NCBI GenBank assembly: GCA_910584045.1
Contig: CAJTYO010000060.1
Span: forward strand, 1 to 17,627
Direction of reading: 5' to 3'
Length of the DNA stretch: 17,627 bases
Origin: an uncultured Oscillospiraceae bacterium
GTDB lineage: Bacteria > Bacillota > Clostridia > Oscillospirales > Oscillospiraceae
Positions 1 to 7,731 of the stretch are shown here, piece by piece (position 1 is the stretch's first letter; each line of letters begins with the position of its first letter). Under the pieces are notes generated by a model. That model saw only the letters and a program-made list of their open reading frames with translations, was not told the origin of the DNA and ran no database searches. The translations under genes were made by a program, and so were the position numbers.

Positions 1-1
1 C

Positions 2-112
2 ATCCGTCCCCGGATGCCTCCTCAGACTCTCAAAAAGGCGGCGCTTTACGGAAATACACAGATTCACGCCATCGGCAATCCCACAGACTGCGGCGGGGGA
101 AAGAGCATGTAG
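2..112 (+). CDS. possible 3' end of an unrecognised upstream gene
   Basis: The frame starting at base 2 is open from the window edge to a TAG at 110-112 and would encode about 36 residues ending in ...GNPTDCGGGKSM. I do not recognise the peptide. The other two forward frames are also open over most of this short stretch, so openness alone proves little. The Gly-rich tail and the position just before the HAD gene are compatible with the end of a co-directional gene. Very uncertain. Confidence 0.25.
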   Translation: MRPRMPPQTLKKAALYGNTQIHAIGNPTDCGGGKSM

Positions 113-173
113 ACAGAGAAGGGGATCTGTGTTAAAATGCTTTACAATACTTTATCATGAAGGGGTGTACGGT

Positions 174-980
174 ATGGCGGTTTTGGGAGAAAAAAAGCTG
201 TTCCTGTTGGATATGGACGGCACGATCTATCTGGACGAGGACTTGTTTCCGGGGACGATACCTTTCCTGGACGCCGTCCGCGCCGCGGGTGGACGGTATT
301 TGTTTTTGACAAACAACTCCTCCCGCTCGGTGGACGCCTATATCGCCAAGCTCGCGCGCATGGGTATCCCCTCCGTCCGGGAGGATTTCCTCACCTCCGT
401 AGACGCGCTAATCGAGGACCTGGCGGGCCGTCCGCCCTTCCATAAGTGCTACGCCTTCGGCACCCGCACCTTCCGGCAGCAGCTGGCGGAGGCGGGGGTG
501 CCGGTGACGGACCGGCTGGAGGAGGACATCGACTGTCTGTTGATGGGCTTCGACACAGAGCTGACCTTTCAGAAGCTGGAGGACGCCTGTATCCTGCTCA
601 ACCGGGGGGCGGCGTATATCGCCGCCAATCTGGACTGGGTGTGCCCCACCTGGTACGGGTCTGTGCCGGATGTGGGCAGCGTGTGCGAGATGCTCTTCCG
701 GGCCACAGGGCGGCGGCCCCGGTCCATCGGCAAGCCGGAACCGGCTATGCTGCGTCTGGCCCTGGAGCGGACGGGATATCCGGCGGAGCAGGCGGTGATG
801 GTGGGAGACCGGCTGTATACCGACATCGCCTCGGGGGTCAACGCGGGGATTGACACGGTTTTCGTCCTCTCCGGCGAGGGAACCCGGGCGGACGCGGAGA
901 AGAGCGAGGCGAAGCCCACCTGGATCTTTGACGATATTTCCGCCCTGCAAAGGGCGTGGGAGGAGGCGTGTGCAGTATGA
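174..980 (+). CDS. HAD superfamily subclass IIA phosphatase (NagD / p-nitrophenylphosphatase-like)
   Basis: A 268-residue cytosolic phosphatase of the HAD-IIA family, which removes phosphate from sugar phosphates, nucleotides or phosphoglycolate; the substrate cannot be read from sequence. Motif I is LLDMDGT with nucleophile D13 and acid/base D15; motif II is FLTNNSSR (T46, N47); the motif III lysine is in SIGKPEP (K187); motif IV is MVGDRLYTDI (D212, D217). The C2-type cap between motifs II and III (about residues 80-185) is characteristic of NagD-like enzymes. I chose the ATG at 174 because AAGGGGTG sits just upstream and the protein then begins directly before motif I; a GTG at 129 would add 15 non-conserved residues. 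Its TGA overlaps the next gene's ATG (ATGA), so the two are probably translationally coupled. Confidence 0.9.
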   Translation: MAVLGEKKLFLLDMDGTIYLDEDLFPGTIPFLDAVRAAGGRYLFLTNNSSRSVDAYIAKLARMGIPSVREDFLTSVDALIEDLAGRPPFHKCYAFGTRTFRQQLAEAGVPVTDRLEEDIDCLLMGFDTELTFQKLEDACILLNRGAAYIAANLDWVCPTWYGSVPDVGSVCEMLFRATGRRPRSIGKPEPAMLRLALERTGYPAEQAVMVGDRLYTDIASGVNAGIDTVFVLSGEGTRADAEKSEAKPTWIFDDISALQRAWEEACAV

Positions 981-1795
981 GGGAGAGCATTGAGAGCGTC
1001 CGTCAGTTCTACAACCGTGCGCCGGAGCATGAATGGGACCGGCTGAGCGAGCGGCACCCCTTTGAGTTTATCCTGACCACCTGGATGATGGACAAGTACA
1101 TCCGGCCTGGCGACGCCATTCTGGACATCGGCGGCGGACCGGGACGGTACAGCATCCACTATGCGAAGAAGGGCTGCGAGGTCACGTTGGTGGACCTGTC
1201 GGAGGGCAACGTGGCCTTGGCCCGCCAGAAAGCGAAGGAGGAGAACGTCACCCTGACCGCCCGGGTCAAAAACTGTCTGGAATTGGACGAGCTGGACTTG
1301 GGGCAGTATGACCATGTGTTTCTCATGGGCCCTCTGTACCACCTGCTGGAGGAAGAGGAGCGGGTGCGGGCGGTAGAGCTGGCCCTGGATTGCCTCAAGC
1401 CGGGGGGAAAGCTGTACGCCTCTTTCATCCTGGTGTTTGGCGGAGTGATCTACGATATGCAAACCGGCGGCAACATCGTCCCTGACTGCCATAATCCCGA
1501 CTTTATGCAGGCTTTTGACGCGATCCTGGCCGGCGATAACTTCCGCAATACGGCGGGCTTTACGCGCTCCTATCTGTGGCACTGGAGGAGAATTCTGCCC
1601 TTTATGGAGCGGTTTGGCCTGGAAAAGCTGCATCTCTTCGGTCAGGAGGGCATTATGTCCCCCTGTGAGCCCCAAATTCTGGAGCGGGATCAGGAGGAGA
1701 TCGGTCAGTGGGTGGAGCTGGCGAAGAAATATCTGGAGATTCCGGAGCTGCTGGCCTACTCCGAGCACGCTATGTACATCGGCGGGAAGCCGTGA
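977..1795 (+). CDS. class I SAM-dependent methyltransferase
   Basis: A 272-residue methyltransferase with a Rossmann fold. Motif I is ILDIGGGPGRY (about residues 48-58), the acidic ribose-binding residue ending strand 2 lies in VTLVDLS (D73), and a post-motif strand HVFLMGPLYHL follows near residue 115. This resembles the UbiE/Methyltransf_11-like group acting on small molecules, but no substrate signature is visible. The ATG at 977 overlaps the stop of the phosphatase gene and has AGGAGG at 961-966; a GTG at 956 is a possible longer start. The coupling suggests joint expression with the phosphatase; a shared pathway is unproven. The C-terminal half, rich in aromatic and acidic residues, is not recognised. 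Confidence 0.88.
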   Translation: MRESIESVRQFYNRAPEHEWDRLSERHPFEFILTTWMMDKYIRPGDAILDIGGGPGRYSIHYAKKGCEVTLVDLSEGNVALARQKAKEENVTLTARVKNCLELDELDLGQYDHVFLMGPLYHLLEEEERVRAVELALDCLKPGGKLYASFILVFGGVIYDMQTGGNIVPDCHNPDFMQAFDAILAGDNFRNTAGFTRSYLWHWRRILPFMERFGLEKLHLFGQEGIMSPCEPQILERDQEEIGQWVELAKKYLEIPELLAYSEHAMYIGGKP

Positions 1796-1880
1796 AGGCT
1801 TTTCCGTCTTGCAAGGGCCTGGGCCGCATGCCGCGTCTGACTGCTGGAGCCCCTACCTGCTGATGGGGCGCAGGCCCTCC

Positions 1881-1907
1881 GGTTCCAGCTGGCCCCCAGC
1901 CGGAACC
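1881..1907. other. hairpin downstream of the methyltransferase gene
   Basis: GGTTCC-A-GCTGG, loop CCC, CCAGC-C-GGAACC forms an 11-pair stem with one A/C mismatch. No T-run follows on either strand within 10 bases, so this is not a canonical intrinsic terminator; it may protect the mRNA end or be a remnant of decayed DNA next to the broken regulator gene. Confidence 0.4.
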
Positions 1908-1933
1908 CCATGGTAAAGAGGGCTGGAGACGTC

Positions 1934-2079
1934 ATGGCAAGCTTTCTGAAAGAGTTAGAGAGCTGCGTCGCAAAAACTGTATGACGCAGGAAGCGCTTGG
2001 AAAGGTGATTGGTGTCAGGCAGGATGCTGCATCTGTATATGAAGCGGGGAAGCACTACCCAGAGGTCCGTAACCTGCTG
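1934..2079 (+). pseudogene. broken XRE-family helix-turn-helix regulator
   Basis: From about 1936 one frame reads GKLSERVRELRRKNCMTQEA and then a typical HTH_3 core (LGKVIGVRQDAASVYEAGKH) followed by YPEVRNLL. This is the N-terminal DNA-binding domain of an XRE regulator. The only sensible start (ATG at 1934, with GGAG upstream) is out of frame: one G seems missing directly after it, where ATGGGCAAG would restore MGKLSER. After NLL the frame loses resemblance to the family and no effector or C-terminal helices follow. The frame stays open into the next gene (MFS transporter, ATG at 2155), giving a false long ORF. Interpretation as a frameshifted, truncated relic is inference; a sequencing error could explain the frameshift but not the missing C-terminus. 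Confidence 0.65.
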
Positions 2080-2154
2080 CCTTCCCGGGACGGACAGACG
2101 CCCCGGAGGTGCATCAGCTGGCGCCTTGATTTAAGCGGAAGAGAGGAAAAAGCG

Positions 2155-3501
2155 ATGAACGAAATGAAGCTGAACAACAAGCGAACGATCCTGGTGGGCC
2201 TGGCTTTTTTGTCCATCTGCTCCTTCTGGCAGATGTATGACAACCTGGTGCCCCTGATTCTTCGGGAGACCTTCCACATGGACGAGTCCCTCACCGGCGT
2301 CATTATGGCGGCGGACAACATCCTGGCCCTGTTCCTGCTGCCCTTGTTCGGCGGTCTGTCCGACAAGTGCAGAGAGACCCGGCTGGGCCGGCGCACCCCC
2401 TTCATTCTGGGCGGCACTGCGGCGGCAGTGGTGCTGATGAACCTGCTGCCCGCCCTGGACAACAGCTACGCCGCCCAGGCCGCTCCCTTCAAGCTGGTCA
2501 GCTTTATTATCGTTCTGGGGCTGCTGCTCATCGCCATGGGCACCTACCGCTCCCCGGCGGTGGCCCTGATGCCCGACGTAACCCCCAAGCCTCTGCGCTC
2601 GAAGGCCAACGCCATCATCAACCTCATGGGCGCGGTAGGCGGCGTGCTGTACCTGGGAGTGACGGCGGTGCTGTACCCCTCCGCCAAGACCAAGGGTCTG
2701 GACCATGTGAACTATCAGCCGTTGTTCATCGTGGTGTCCCTCATTATGGTGGCGGCTGTGGCAGTGCTGCTGCTGACTATCCGGGAGCCAAAGCTGGCGG
2801 CGGAGAACCGCGCCCTGGAGAAGAAACACCCGGAGTGGAACCTGGCCGAGGACGACGGCAGGGGCAACGAGAAGTTGCCCCTGCCAGTGAAGCGGAGCCT
2901 GGGCTTCCTGCTGGCCTCCATCGCGCTGTGGTTCGTGGGCTATAACGGCGTGACCACCTGGTTCTCCACCTACGTCTCCCAGGTGATGGGTGAGGGGGTG
3001 GGCGGGACGGCCACCTGCCTGATGGTGGCCACGGTGGGGGCCATCGTCTCCTACATCCCTATCGGTGTTGTCGCCTCCAAGGTGGGGCGGCGGCGGACCA
3101 TTCTGTGGGGCGTGGCCCTGCTGGCAGCCTGCTTCCTGGCCGGATTCTTCCTGACCAGAGGTGCCCGCACCATCACCCCCGTCATGTACGCTGCCTTTGC
3201 CCTGGTGGGGTTAGCTTGGGCGGCTATCAACGTCAACTCCCTGCCCATGGTGGTGGAGATGTGTAAAGGCAGTGATGTGGGCAAATTCACCGGCTACTAC
3301 TACACCGCCTCCATGGCCGCCCAGGTCATCACTCCCGTGCTGGCGGGCACGCTGATGAAGCACATCAGCTATCAAGTGCTGTTCCCCTACGCCGCCTTTT
3401 TTGTGGCCATGAGCTTTGTAACCATGCTCTTTGTCCGCCATGGAGACAGCAAGGCGGAGGCGAAGAAGGGGCTCTCGGCGTTTGAGGATATGGACGATTA
3501 A
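2155..3501 (+). CDS. MFS transporter, SLC45/GPH-like (probable sugar or glycoside symporter)
   Basis: A 448-residue inner-membrane transporter with about twelve hydrophobic segments in two bundles joined by a charged loop (residues ~205-240). The loop after helix 2 carries the MFS signature FGGLSDKCRETRLGRR (about 65-80), and the loop segment RSPAVALMPDVTPKPLRSKA with a following Asn-rich helix is typical of the SLC45 sucrose/maltose proton symporters and related GPH carriers. Substrate is not determined. The ATG at 2155 has GAGAGG eight bases upstream; the reading frame is open further upstream only because it runs through the HTH relic. The next gene starts 12 bases after the stop with its own AAAGGAGG, so transporter and glycerophosphodiesterase form an operon; export or uptake of a phosphodiester-derived polyol is a speculative link. 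Confidence 0.9.
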   Translation: MNEMKLNNKRTILVGLAFLSICSFWQMYDNLVPLILRETFHMDESLTGVIMAADNILALFLLPLFGGLSDKCRETRLGRRTPFILGGTAAAVVLMNLLPALDNSYAAQAAPFKLVSFIIVLGLLLIAMGTYRSPAVALMPDVTPKPLRSKANAIINLMGAVGGVLYLGVTAVLYPSAKTKGLDHVNYQPLFIVVSLIMVAAVAVLLLTIREPKLAAENRALEKKHPEWNLAEDDGRGNEKLPLPVKRSLGFLLASIALWFVGYNGVTTWFSTYVSQVMGEGVGGTATCLMVATVGAIVSYIPIGVVASKVGRRRTILWGVALLAACFLAGFFLTRGARTITPVMYAAFALVGLAWAAINVNSLPMVVEMCKGSDVGKFTGYYYTASMAAQVITPVLAGTLMKHISYQVLFPYAAFFVAMSFVTMLFVRHGDSKAEAKKGLSAFEDMDD

Positions 3502-3513
3502 AGGAGGCGCGGA

Positions 3514-4341
3514 ATGAGGATACTCACAAAGGCGGCAGCTGCTGTGCTGGTCGGGGCGGGGGTCTGGAGCCTGCTGCTCCGGCCCCGGCGGAATCAGCCG
3601 GGCTGGGAGAAGTTGAGGGCGGTCCGCTATGCCCACAGAGGGCTCCACGATCTGGACCGGGGCCGCCCGGAGAACTCCATGGCCGCCTTCCGGGCGGCGG
3701 TAAAGGAGGGCTTCGGGGCGGAACTGGACCTGCATCTGATGGCCGACGGCCATCTGGCGGTGGTTCACGACAGCGACCTGAGCCGGGTCTGTGGGAAGCA
3801 GGTCTTCATTGAGGACCTGACCGTCGAAGACCTGCCGGACTATCGCCTACAGGGGACGGAGGAAACCATCCCCCTGTTCGAAGAGGTTCTGGCCCTCTTC
3901 GAGGGCGGGACGCCTCTGGTGGTGGAACTTAAGGTGGAGCGGGGCAACGCCGCCGCCCTCACCGACGCGGCAATGGCGCTGCTGGAGGGGTGGAACGGGA
4001 CGTACTGCGTGGAGTCCTTCCACCCGGGGGTGCTGCTGCGGATGAAGGAGAAATACCCCCAGGTGATCCGGGGGCAGCTGAGCCAGAACTTTATGAAGGG
4101 CAGCGAGGTCAACGGCCTGTCCCTGCCCACCCGGTTTGCGATGACCCACCTGCTGACCAGCGCGTTCACCAGGCCGGACTTTGTGGCTTACAACTGTCTG
4201 GACCGGCGGAACGTCAGCCTGCGGCTGATGAAGAAGCTGTACGGCGTCCACGAGGTTGCCTGGACCGTCCGGGAGCGGGAGGTCATGACGGAGCTGGAAA
4301 CGGAGGACGTGCCGGTAATCTTTGAGAAATTTGTACCGTAA
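3514..4341 (+). CDS. membrane-anchored glycerophosphodiester phosphodiesterase (GDPD family)
   Basis: A 275-residue TIM-barrel enzyme that hydrolyses glycerophosphodiesters to sn-glycerol-3-phosphate and an alcohol. Visible motifs: YAHRGLHD (catalytic H41, R42), PENS (E53), AELDLH (E70, D72), VVHDSDLSR (second catalytic H85), VVELK (E138, K140) and a C-terminal AWTVRE strand. The order and spacing match GDPD (PF03009). A single hydrophobic segment at residues 5-22 followed by RPRRN suggests an N-terminal membrane anchor or uncleaved signal, so the domain may face outward. Start ATG 3514 has AAAGGAGG nine bases upstream. It is the last gene of the operon and ends at the strong terminator 4342-4389. 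Confidence 0.92.
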   Translation: MRILTKAAAAVLVGAGVWSLLLRPRRNQPGWEKLRAVRYAHRGLHDLDRGRPENSMAAFRAAVKEGFGAELDLHLMADGHLAVVHDSDLSRVCGKQVFIEDLTVEDLPDYRLQGTEETIPLFEEVLALFEGGTPLVVELKVERGNAAALTDAAMALLEGWNGTYCVESFHPGVLLRMKEKYPQVIRGQLSQNFMKGSEVNGLSLPTRFAMTHLLTSAFTRPDFVAYNCLDRRNVSLRLMKKLYGVHEVAWTVREREVMTELETEDVPVIFEKFVP

Positions 4342-4389
4342 AGACGACAAAAGAACCACCCGGTGACCGGGTGGTTCACTTTGTCGTCT
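4342..4389. terminator. large composite two-way terminator hairpin
   Basis: Outer arms AGACGACAAA (4342-4351) and TTTGTCGTCT (4380-4389) pair perfectly; inside, GAACCACCCGG (4353-4363) pairs with CCGGGTGGTTC (4367-4377) around a TGA loop, with only a small asymmetric internal loop (1 vs 2 bases). It lies exactly between the convergent glycerophosphodiesterase (ends 4341) and rpsT (ends 4399), so it can stop transcription from both sides. The A/T part of the outer arms supplies the U-rich side for each direction. Confidence 0.85.
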
Positions 4390-4398
4390 GGTTGGAAA

Positions 4399-4662
4399 TC
4401 AGCCTACGCGGTTGAGCTTCAGCGTCATGGCGCTCTTCTTATGAGCGGCATTGTTCTTGTGCAGAATGCCCTTAGCAGCGGCCTTGTCCACGGCCTTGAC
4501 CGCGACCTTGTAAGCGCCCTCAGCCTCGGTGCGATTGCCATTTGCGGCAGCGGCCTCAAACTTCTTCACAGCGGTCTTCATCGCGGATCTCTCAGCCTTG
4601 TTGCGGGCGTTGCGGGCCTCAGCCACCAGAACGCGCTTCTTAGCGGACTTGATATTCGGCAA
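4399..4662 (-). CDS. rpsT: 30S ribosomal protein S20
   Basis: An 87-residue basic protein matching S20: starts (L/M)PNIKSAKKRV, contains RNARNKAERSAMKTAVKKF, and ends LHKNNAAHKKSAMTLKLNRV. S20 is an early-binding 16S rRNA protein of the small subunit. The start must be the TTG at 4660-4662: it gives the standard S20 N-terminus and length and is preceded by GGAGGAGGT; a longer TTG at 4680 would translate the Shine-Dalgarno itself. E. coli rpsT also uses UUG and is translationally autoregulated; whether that applies here is unknown. A promoter lies at 4722-4753 and the gene is divergent from gpr, as in Bacillus subtilis. Confidence 0.97.
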   Translation of the reverse strand: MPNIKSAKKRVLVAEARNARNKAERSAMKTAVKKFEAAAANGNRTEAEGAYKVAVKAVDKAAAKGILHKNNAAHKKSAMTLKLNRVG

Positions 4663-4721
4663 ACCAAACACCTCCTCCAATGGGGGCTATGGGATTGGAA
4701 AATACCATCCCCATGCGGTAT

Positions 4722-4753
4722 ATTATACTATCATATTTCCTCGGGAATTGCAA
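4722..4753 (-). promoter_or_regulatory. probable sigma-A promoter of rpsT
   Basis: On the minus strand TTGCAA (4748-4753) is followed after 17 bases by TAGTAT (4725-4730); a perfect TATAAT (4722-4727) overlaps it at 20-base spacing. Which hexamer acts as -10 is uncertain. It is about 60 bases upstream of the rpsT start. Confidence 0.6.
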
Positions 4754-4859
4754 GGGAAATTTTCAATTTTTTCTTTCTTTTTTACATATTTCTCTCCCTC
4801 CGTGGAAAAATACGGCGGAACCGGCAGATTGCCCATTTGGAAATTGAGGAGGCGCGCGT

Positions 4860-5741
4860 ATGTTGTCTATCCGCACCGATCTGGCCGCCGAGGCCCATCA
4901 GCTCCGGCGGGAGAGCGCGGGGAACGTCACCAGCCTGCCGGGCGTGGCGGCCCGGGACGAGGAGCGGGAGGGGCTTCCCCTCACCCGGGTGGAGGTCCTG
5001 GACGGAGCCGGGGAGGCTGCTCTGGGAAAGCCCCGGGGCGTGTATCTCACCCTAGACGTGTCCGCCCTGTGGCGGCGGGAGGAGGATGTGTTCGGCCGGA
5101 CCGTCCGGGCTGCGGCAGAGCTGCTGGCTCCCCTGCTGCCGGAGGAGGGACCGGTGCTGGCGGCGGGTCTGGGGAACCCGGCCATGACGGCGGATGCCCT
5201 GGGGCCGCGGATGCTGGACCATCTGCTGGTCACGCGGCACCTGGGGGAGGTGCTGCCGGGTTTTCGCAGCGTGTCGGGCCTGGGGGCCGGCGTGCTGGGC
5301 AGCACGGGCATGGAGGCAGCGGAGTGGGTCCGGGGCGCGGCGGACCACGTAAAGCCCTCGGCGGTGGTGGTGGTGGACGCTCTGGCGGCCCGAAGTCTGG
5401 ACCGGCTGTGCAGCACCATTCAGATATCCGACACCGGCCTCATCCCCGGCAGCGGCGTGGGCAACCACCGCATGGCCCTCAACCGGGACGGGCTGGGGGT
5501 GCCGGTGATCTCCGTGGGCGTCCCCACGGTGGTCAGCGTGGAGACGGCGGCCAAGGATTTGCTTGCCCAGGCCGGGGGCGACGAGGAGAAAATCCCCGGC
5601 ATCCGGGGCCGGGGACTATTCGTCACGCCGGACAACATCGACGTGCGTGTGCGGGAGCTGGCCAAGGTGGTGGGCTACGCCCTGGATCTGGCCCTTCAGC
5701 CAGGGCTGGAGCTGGAGGACCTGGAGGCGCTGCTGGCGTAA
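4860..5741 (+). CDS. gpr: GPR endopeptidase (spore germination protease, peptidase A25)
   Basis: A 293-residue protease that, on germination, degrades the small acid-soluble proteins protecting spore DNA; it is made as a zymogen in the forespore. Family features: N-terminal IRTDLAAEA, where the propeptide is cut in Bacillus; GLGNPAMTADALGP (about residues 103-116, D112); GLGAGVLGSTGMEAAEW (about 140-156); VVVDALAARSLDRL (about 171-184, D173); QISDTGLIPGSGVGN and GLGVPVISVGVPTVV. D112 and D173 correspond, by my recollection of the family, to the catalytic aspartates of B. megaterium GPR. ATG 4860 has GAGGAGG upstream. Divergence from rpsT is conserved in Firmicutes. Its presence marks the organism as a spore former. 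No convincing sigma-G/F promoter could be fixed in the 200-base upstream gap. In B. subtilis spoIIP follows; here an LTA-synthase-like gene does. Confidence 0.95.
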   Translation: MLSIRTDLAAEAHQLRRESAGNVTSLPGVAARDEEREGLPLTRVEVLDGAGEAALGKPRGVYLTLDVSALWRREEDVFGRTVRAAAELLAPLLPEEGPVLAAGLGNPAMTADALGPRMLDHLLVTRHLGEVLPGFRSVSGLGAGVLGSTGMEAAEWVRGAADHVKPSAVVVVDALAARSLDRLCSTIQISDTGLIPGSGVGNHRMALNRDGLGVPVISVGVPTVVSVETAAKDLLAQAGGDEEKIPGIRGRGLFVTPDNIDVRVRELAKVVGYALDLALQPGLELEDLEALLA

Positions 5742-5790
5742 GGAAGGATGCGTTAAGAAAAAAATAAATAATTCCTTATCCGTTTTCACC

Positions 5791-5819
5791 TTGTCATTCT
5801 CCGAAAAAAGGGATATAAT
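5791..5819 (+). promoter_or_regulatory. sigma-A promoter of the LTA-synthase-like gene
   Basis: TTGTCA (5791-5796), 17-base spacer, TATAAT (5814-5819). This is one mismatch from consensus and lies 36 bases before the TTG start, so the gene is transcribed separately from gpr. Confidence 0.8.
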
Positions 5820-5854
5820 GCAAAAAACGCGCCCCATGACAGGAGGAAATTGGA

Positions 5855-7726
5855 TTGAAAAATTTTTGGGATAACCTGTTCTTTCGCCGCACCGCGCCGG
5901 ACACAGCCTGGCCGGCGGGGAAGAGGACGGCGTATCATATCTGCCGCATTGCTCTGCTGGTGTGCGCGGGACTGTGCATGGGGCTGGCGCTGCTGCTGCT
6001 GGCCATCGGGCCCTACTCCAAACGTGCGCTGGTCGACTACCTGCTCCACTGGCAGACGCTGCTGCTGAACACGATTCCCCCGGCGCTGCTGGCGCTGCTG
6101 TTCTACGGGATCACGGGGCGGGCCTGGTCCGCCTTTTTACTGGGCGGGGGAATATCCCTCGGGTTTAGCTTGGGCAACTATTACAAGCTGCAGTTCCGGG
6201 ATGATCCGCTGTACTTCGAGGATATGCTCATCCTGCGGGAGGCCAAGGCCATGGCCTCCGGGGACCACTACGCCCTGTTTGTAGACTGGCGGATCGTCAC
6301 GGTCCTCCTCTGTCTGGTCCTGGGGGCGGTACTGCTGCTGCTGCTGGCCCCGGGGAAGCTGCGGGGCTGGGGGCGCAGGCTGGGGGCGTCTCTGGCGGCG
6401 CTGGCTCTGGGCGGGATGCTGGCCCCGGTGTACCTGAGCGGAGATATCTATCAGGCCACTCAAAATTTCGCCCACCTCAACCAGTGGAGCGCTACACAGA
6501 ACTACATCTCCCACGGCTTCTGGTATCCCTTCCTCCACAGCATCAGCGATTTTGTGGAGACGCCGCCGGGCGGATACGACAAGAAAGCAGCGGCGGAACG
6601 CCTGGCCTCATATCCGGACGCGGACATCCCGGCAGACCGGAAAATCAGCGTCATCGGCTTAATGCGTGAGGCCTATGTGGATTTCTCCCTGTACGATGTG
6701 CCGGGACTGGACGTAAGCGGCTACGACCTCTATCACCGGCTGGAGGAGGAGAGCTATACCGGCGATCTGGTGACCAATATTTTCGCCGGGGGCACTGTGG
6801 ACACGGAGCGGTGCTTCCTCACCGGCAATTACCAGCTGCGCAATTTCCGGGGCAACGCCAACTCCTACGTCTGGTATTTCCGTCAGCAGGGCTATGCCGT
6901 GGAGGGCAGCCACCCCTACTATCAGTGGTTCTACAACCGGCTGAACATCAACGGGTATCTGGGCTTTGAGAAATACCGCTACCTGGAGGGCGACTACGAG
7001 ACGATGACCCAGGCCGTCTATCCGGAGGACGCCGTCCTCCTGCCGGAGATCTACGACGACCTCCAGGCCCGCCTGGCGGAAGGACAGCCCTGCTTCTCCT
7101 TCTCCGTCAACGTCCAGAGCCATGGCCCTTACGCCACCTGGGACACAGGTGCGGCGGAGTACCTCACCGGAGAGAACTACTCCGCCGCGTGCAAAAACGC
7201 CGTAAATGCCTACATGACCACCATCATGGAGACGGACCGGCAGCTGGCTGCCCTGCTGGACCGGCTGCGGGAGGACCCGAACCCCATTGTGCTGGTAACC
7301 TTCGGCGACCATTTGCCCTGGATGGGGGATGGGAACGTATTCTATGACGAGATGGGCGTCGACGTGGACGCGGGTACGGACGAGGGCTACTACCGTCACT
7401 ACACCACCCGTTATCTGATCTGGGCCAACGATGCGGCAAAGGCGGTTATCGGCCGTGACGTGCGGGGCGAGGGGCCGGCCATTTCACCGTGTTACCTGAT
7501 GAATCTCCTCTTCGACCAGCTGGGCTGGGAGGGGCCGGGGTTCATGCAGGCTATGGACGAAATGATGGAGGTCTTCCCTATCGTCTCCACCACCGGGCGG
7601 ACCATGACCGACGGCGTGCTGGATGAGCGGGTGCCGGAGGAGCGGCAGGCGCTGTACAGGGAGTTTCAATATCTGCAGCACTACTGGCGAAATGAGTTCC
7701 TGTACAAGCGTGTGATGGAGCAATAA
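5855..7726 (+). CDS. LTA synthase family membrane sulfatase-fold protein
   Basis: A 623-residue membrane protein with an N-terminal block of about five hydrophobic segments (about residues 25-52, 66-86, 90-108, 147-166, 178-194) and an extracellular alkaline-phosphatase/sulfatase-fold domain. LTA synthases transfer glycerol-phosphate from phosphatidylglycerol; relatives modify glycolipids or other polymers. By comparison with S. aureus LtaS the metal and catalytic residues are present: E272 in LMREAYVDF, nucleophile T314 in FAGGTVDTERCFLTG, H423 in QSHGPY, and D485-H486 in TFGDHLPWMG. The start is TTG 5855, placed by AGGAGGAAA at 5841-5849, giving MKNFWDN. It has its own promoter. The stop lies 5 bases from the stop of the convergent hydrogenase gene. 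The exact polymer made is unknown; many Clostridia use such enzymes for unusual teichoic acids. Confidence 0.9.
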   Translation: MKNFWDNLFFRRTAPDTAWPAGKRTAYHICRIALLVCAGLCMGLALLLLAIGPYSKRALVDYLLHWQTLLLNTIPPALLALLFYGITGRAWSAFLLGGGISLGFSLGNYYKLQFRDDPLYFEDMLILREAKAMASGDHYALFVDWRIVTVLLCLVLGAVLLLLLAPGKLRGWGRRLGASLAALALGGMLAPVYLSGDIYQATQNFAHLNQWSATQNYISHGFWYPFLHSISDFVETPPGGYDKKAAAERLASYPDADIPADRKISVIGLMREAYVDFSLYDVPGLDVSGYDLYHRLEEESYTGDLVTNIFAGGTVDTERCFLTGNYQLRNFRGNANSYVWYFRQQGYAVEGSHPYYQWFYNRLNINGYLGFEKYRYLEGDYETMTQAVYPEDAVLLPEIYDDLQARLAEGQPCFSFSVNVQSHGPYATWDTGAAEYLTGENYSAACKNAVNAYMTTIMETDRQLAALLDRLREDPNPIVLVTFGDHLPWMGDGNVFYDEMGVDVDAGTDEGYYRHYTTRYLIWANDAAKAVIGRDVRGEGPAISPCYLMNLLFDQLGWEGPGFMQAMDEMMEVFPIVSTTGRTMTDGVLDERVPEERQALYREFQYLQHYWRNEFLYKRVMEQ

Positions 7727-7731
7727 ACTAA

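Noticed and set aside
569..1768. 399-residue minus-strand ORF
   Set aside because: It is antisense to the phosphatase and methyltransferase genes, whose family motifs are complete; it has no motifs and arises from GC-rich codon bias.
4760..4859. sigma-G/sigma-F promoter for gpr
   Set aside because: CATATTT near 4787 resembles a forespore -10, but no matching -35 (GNATA-like) is found at a proper distance.
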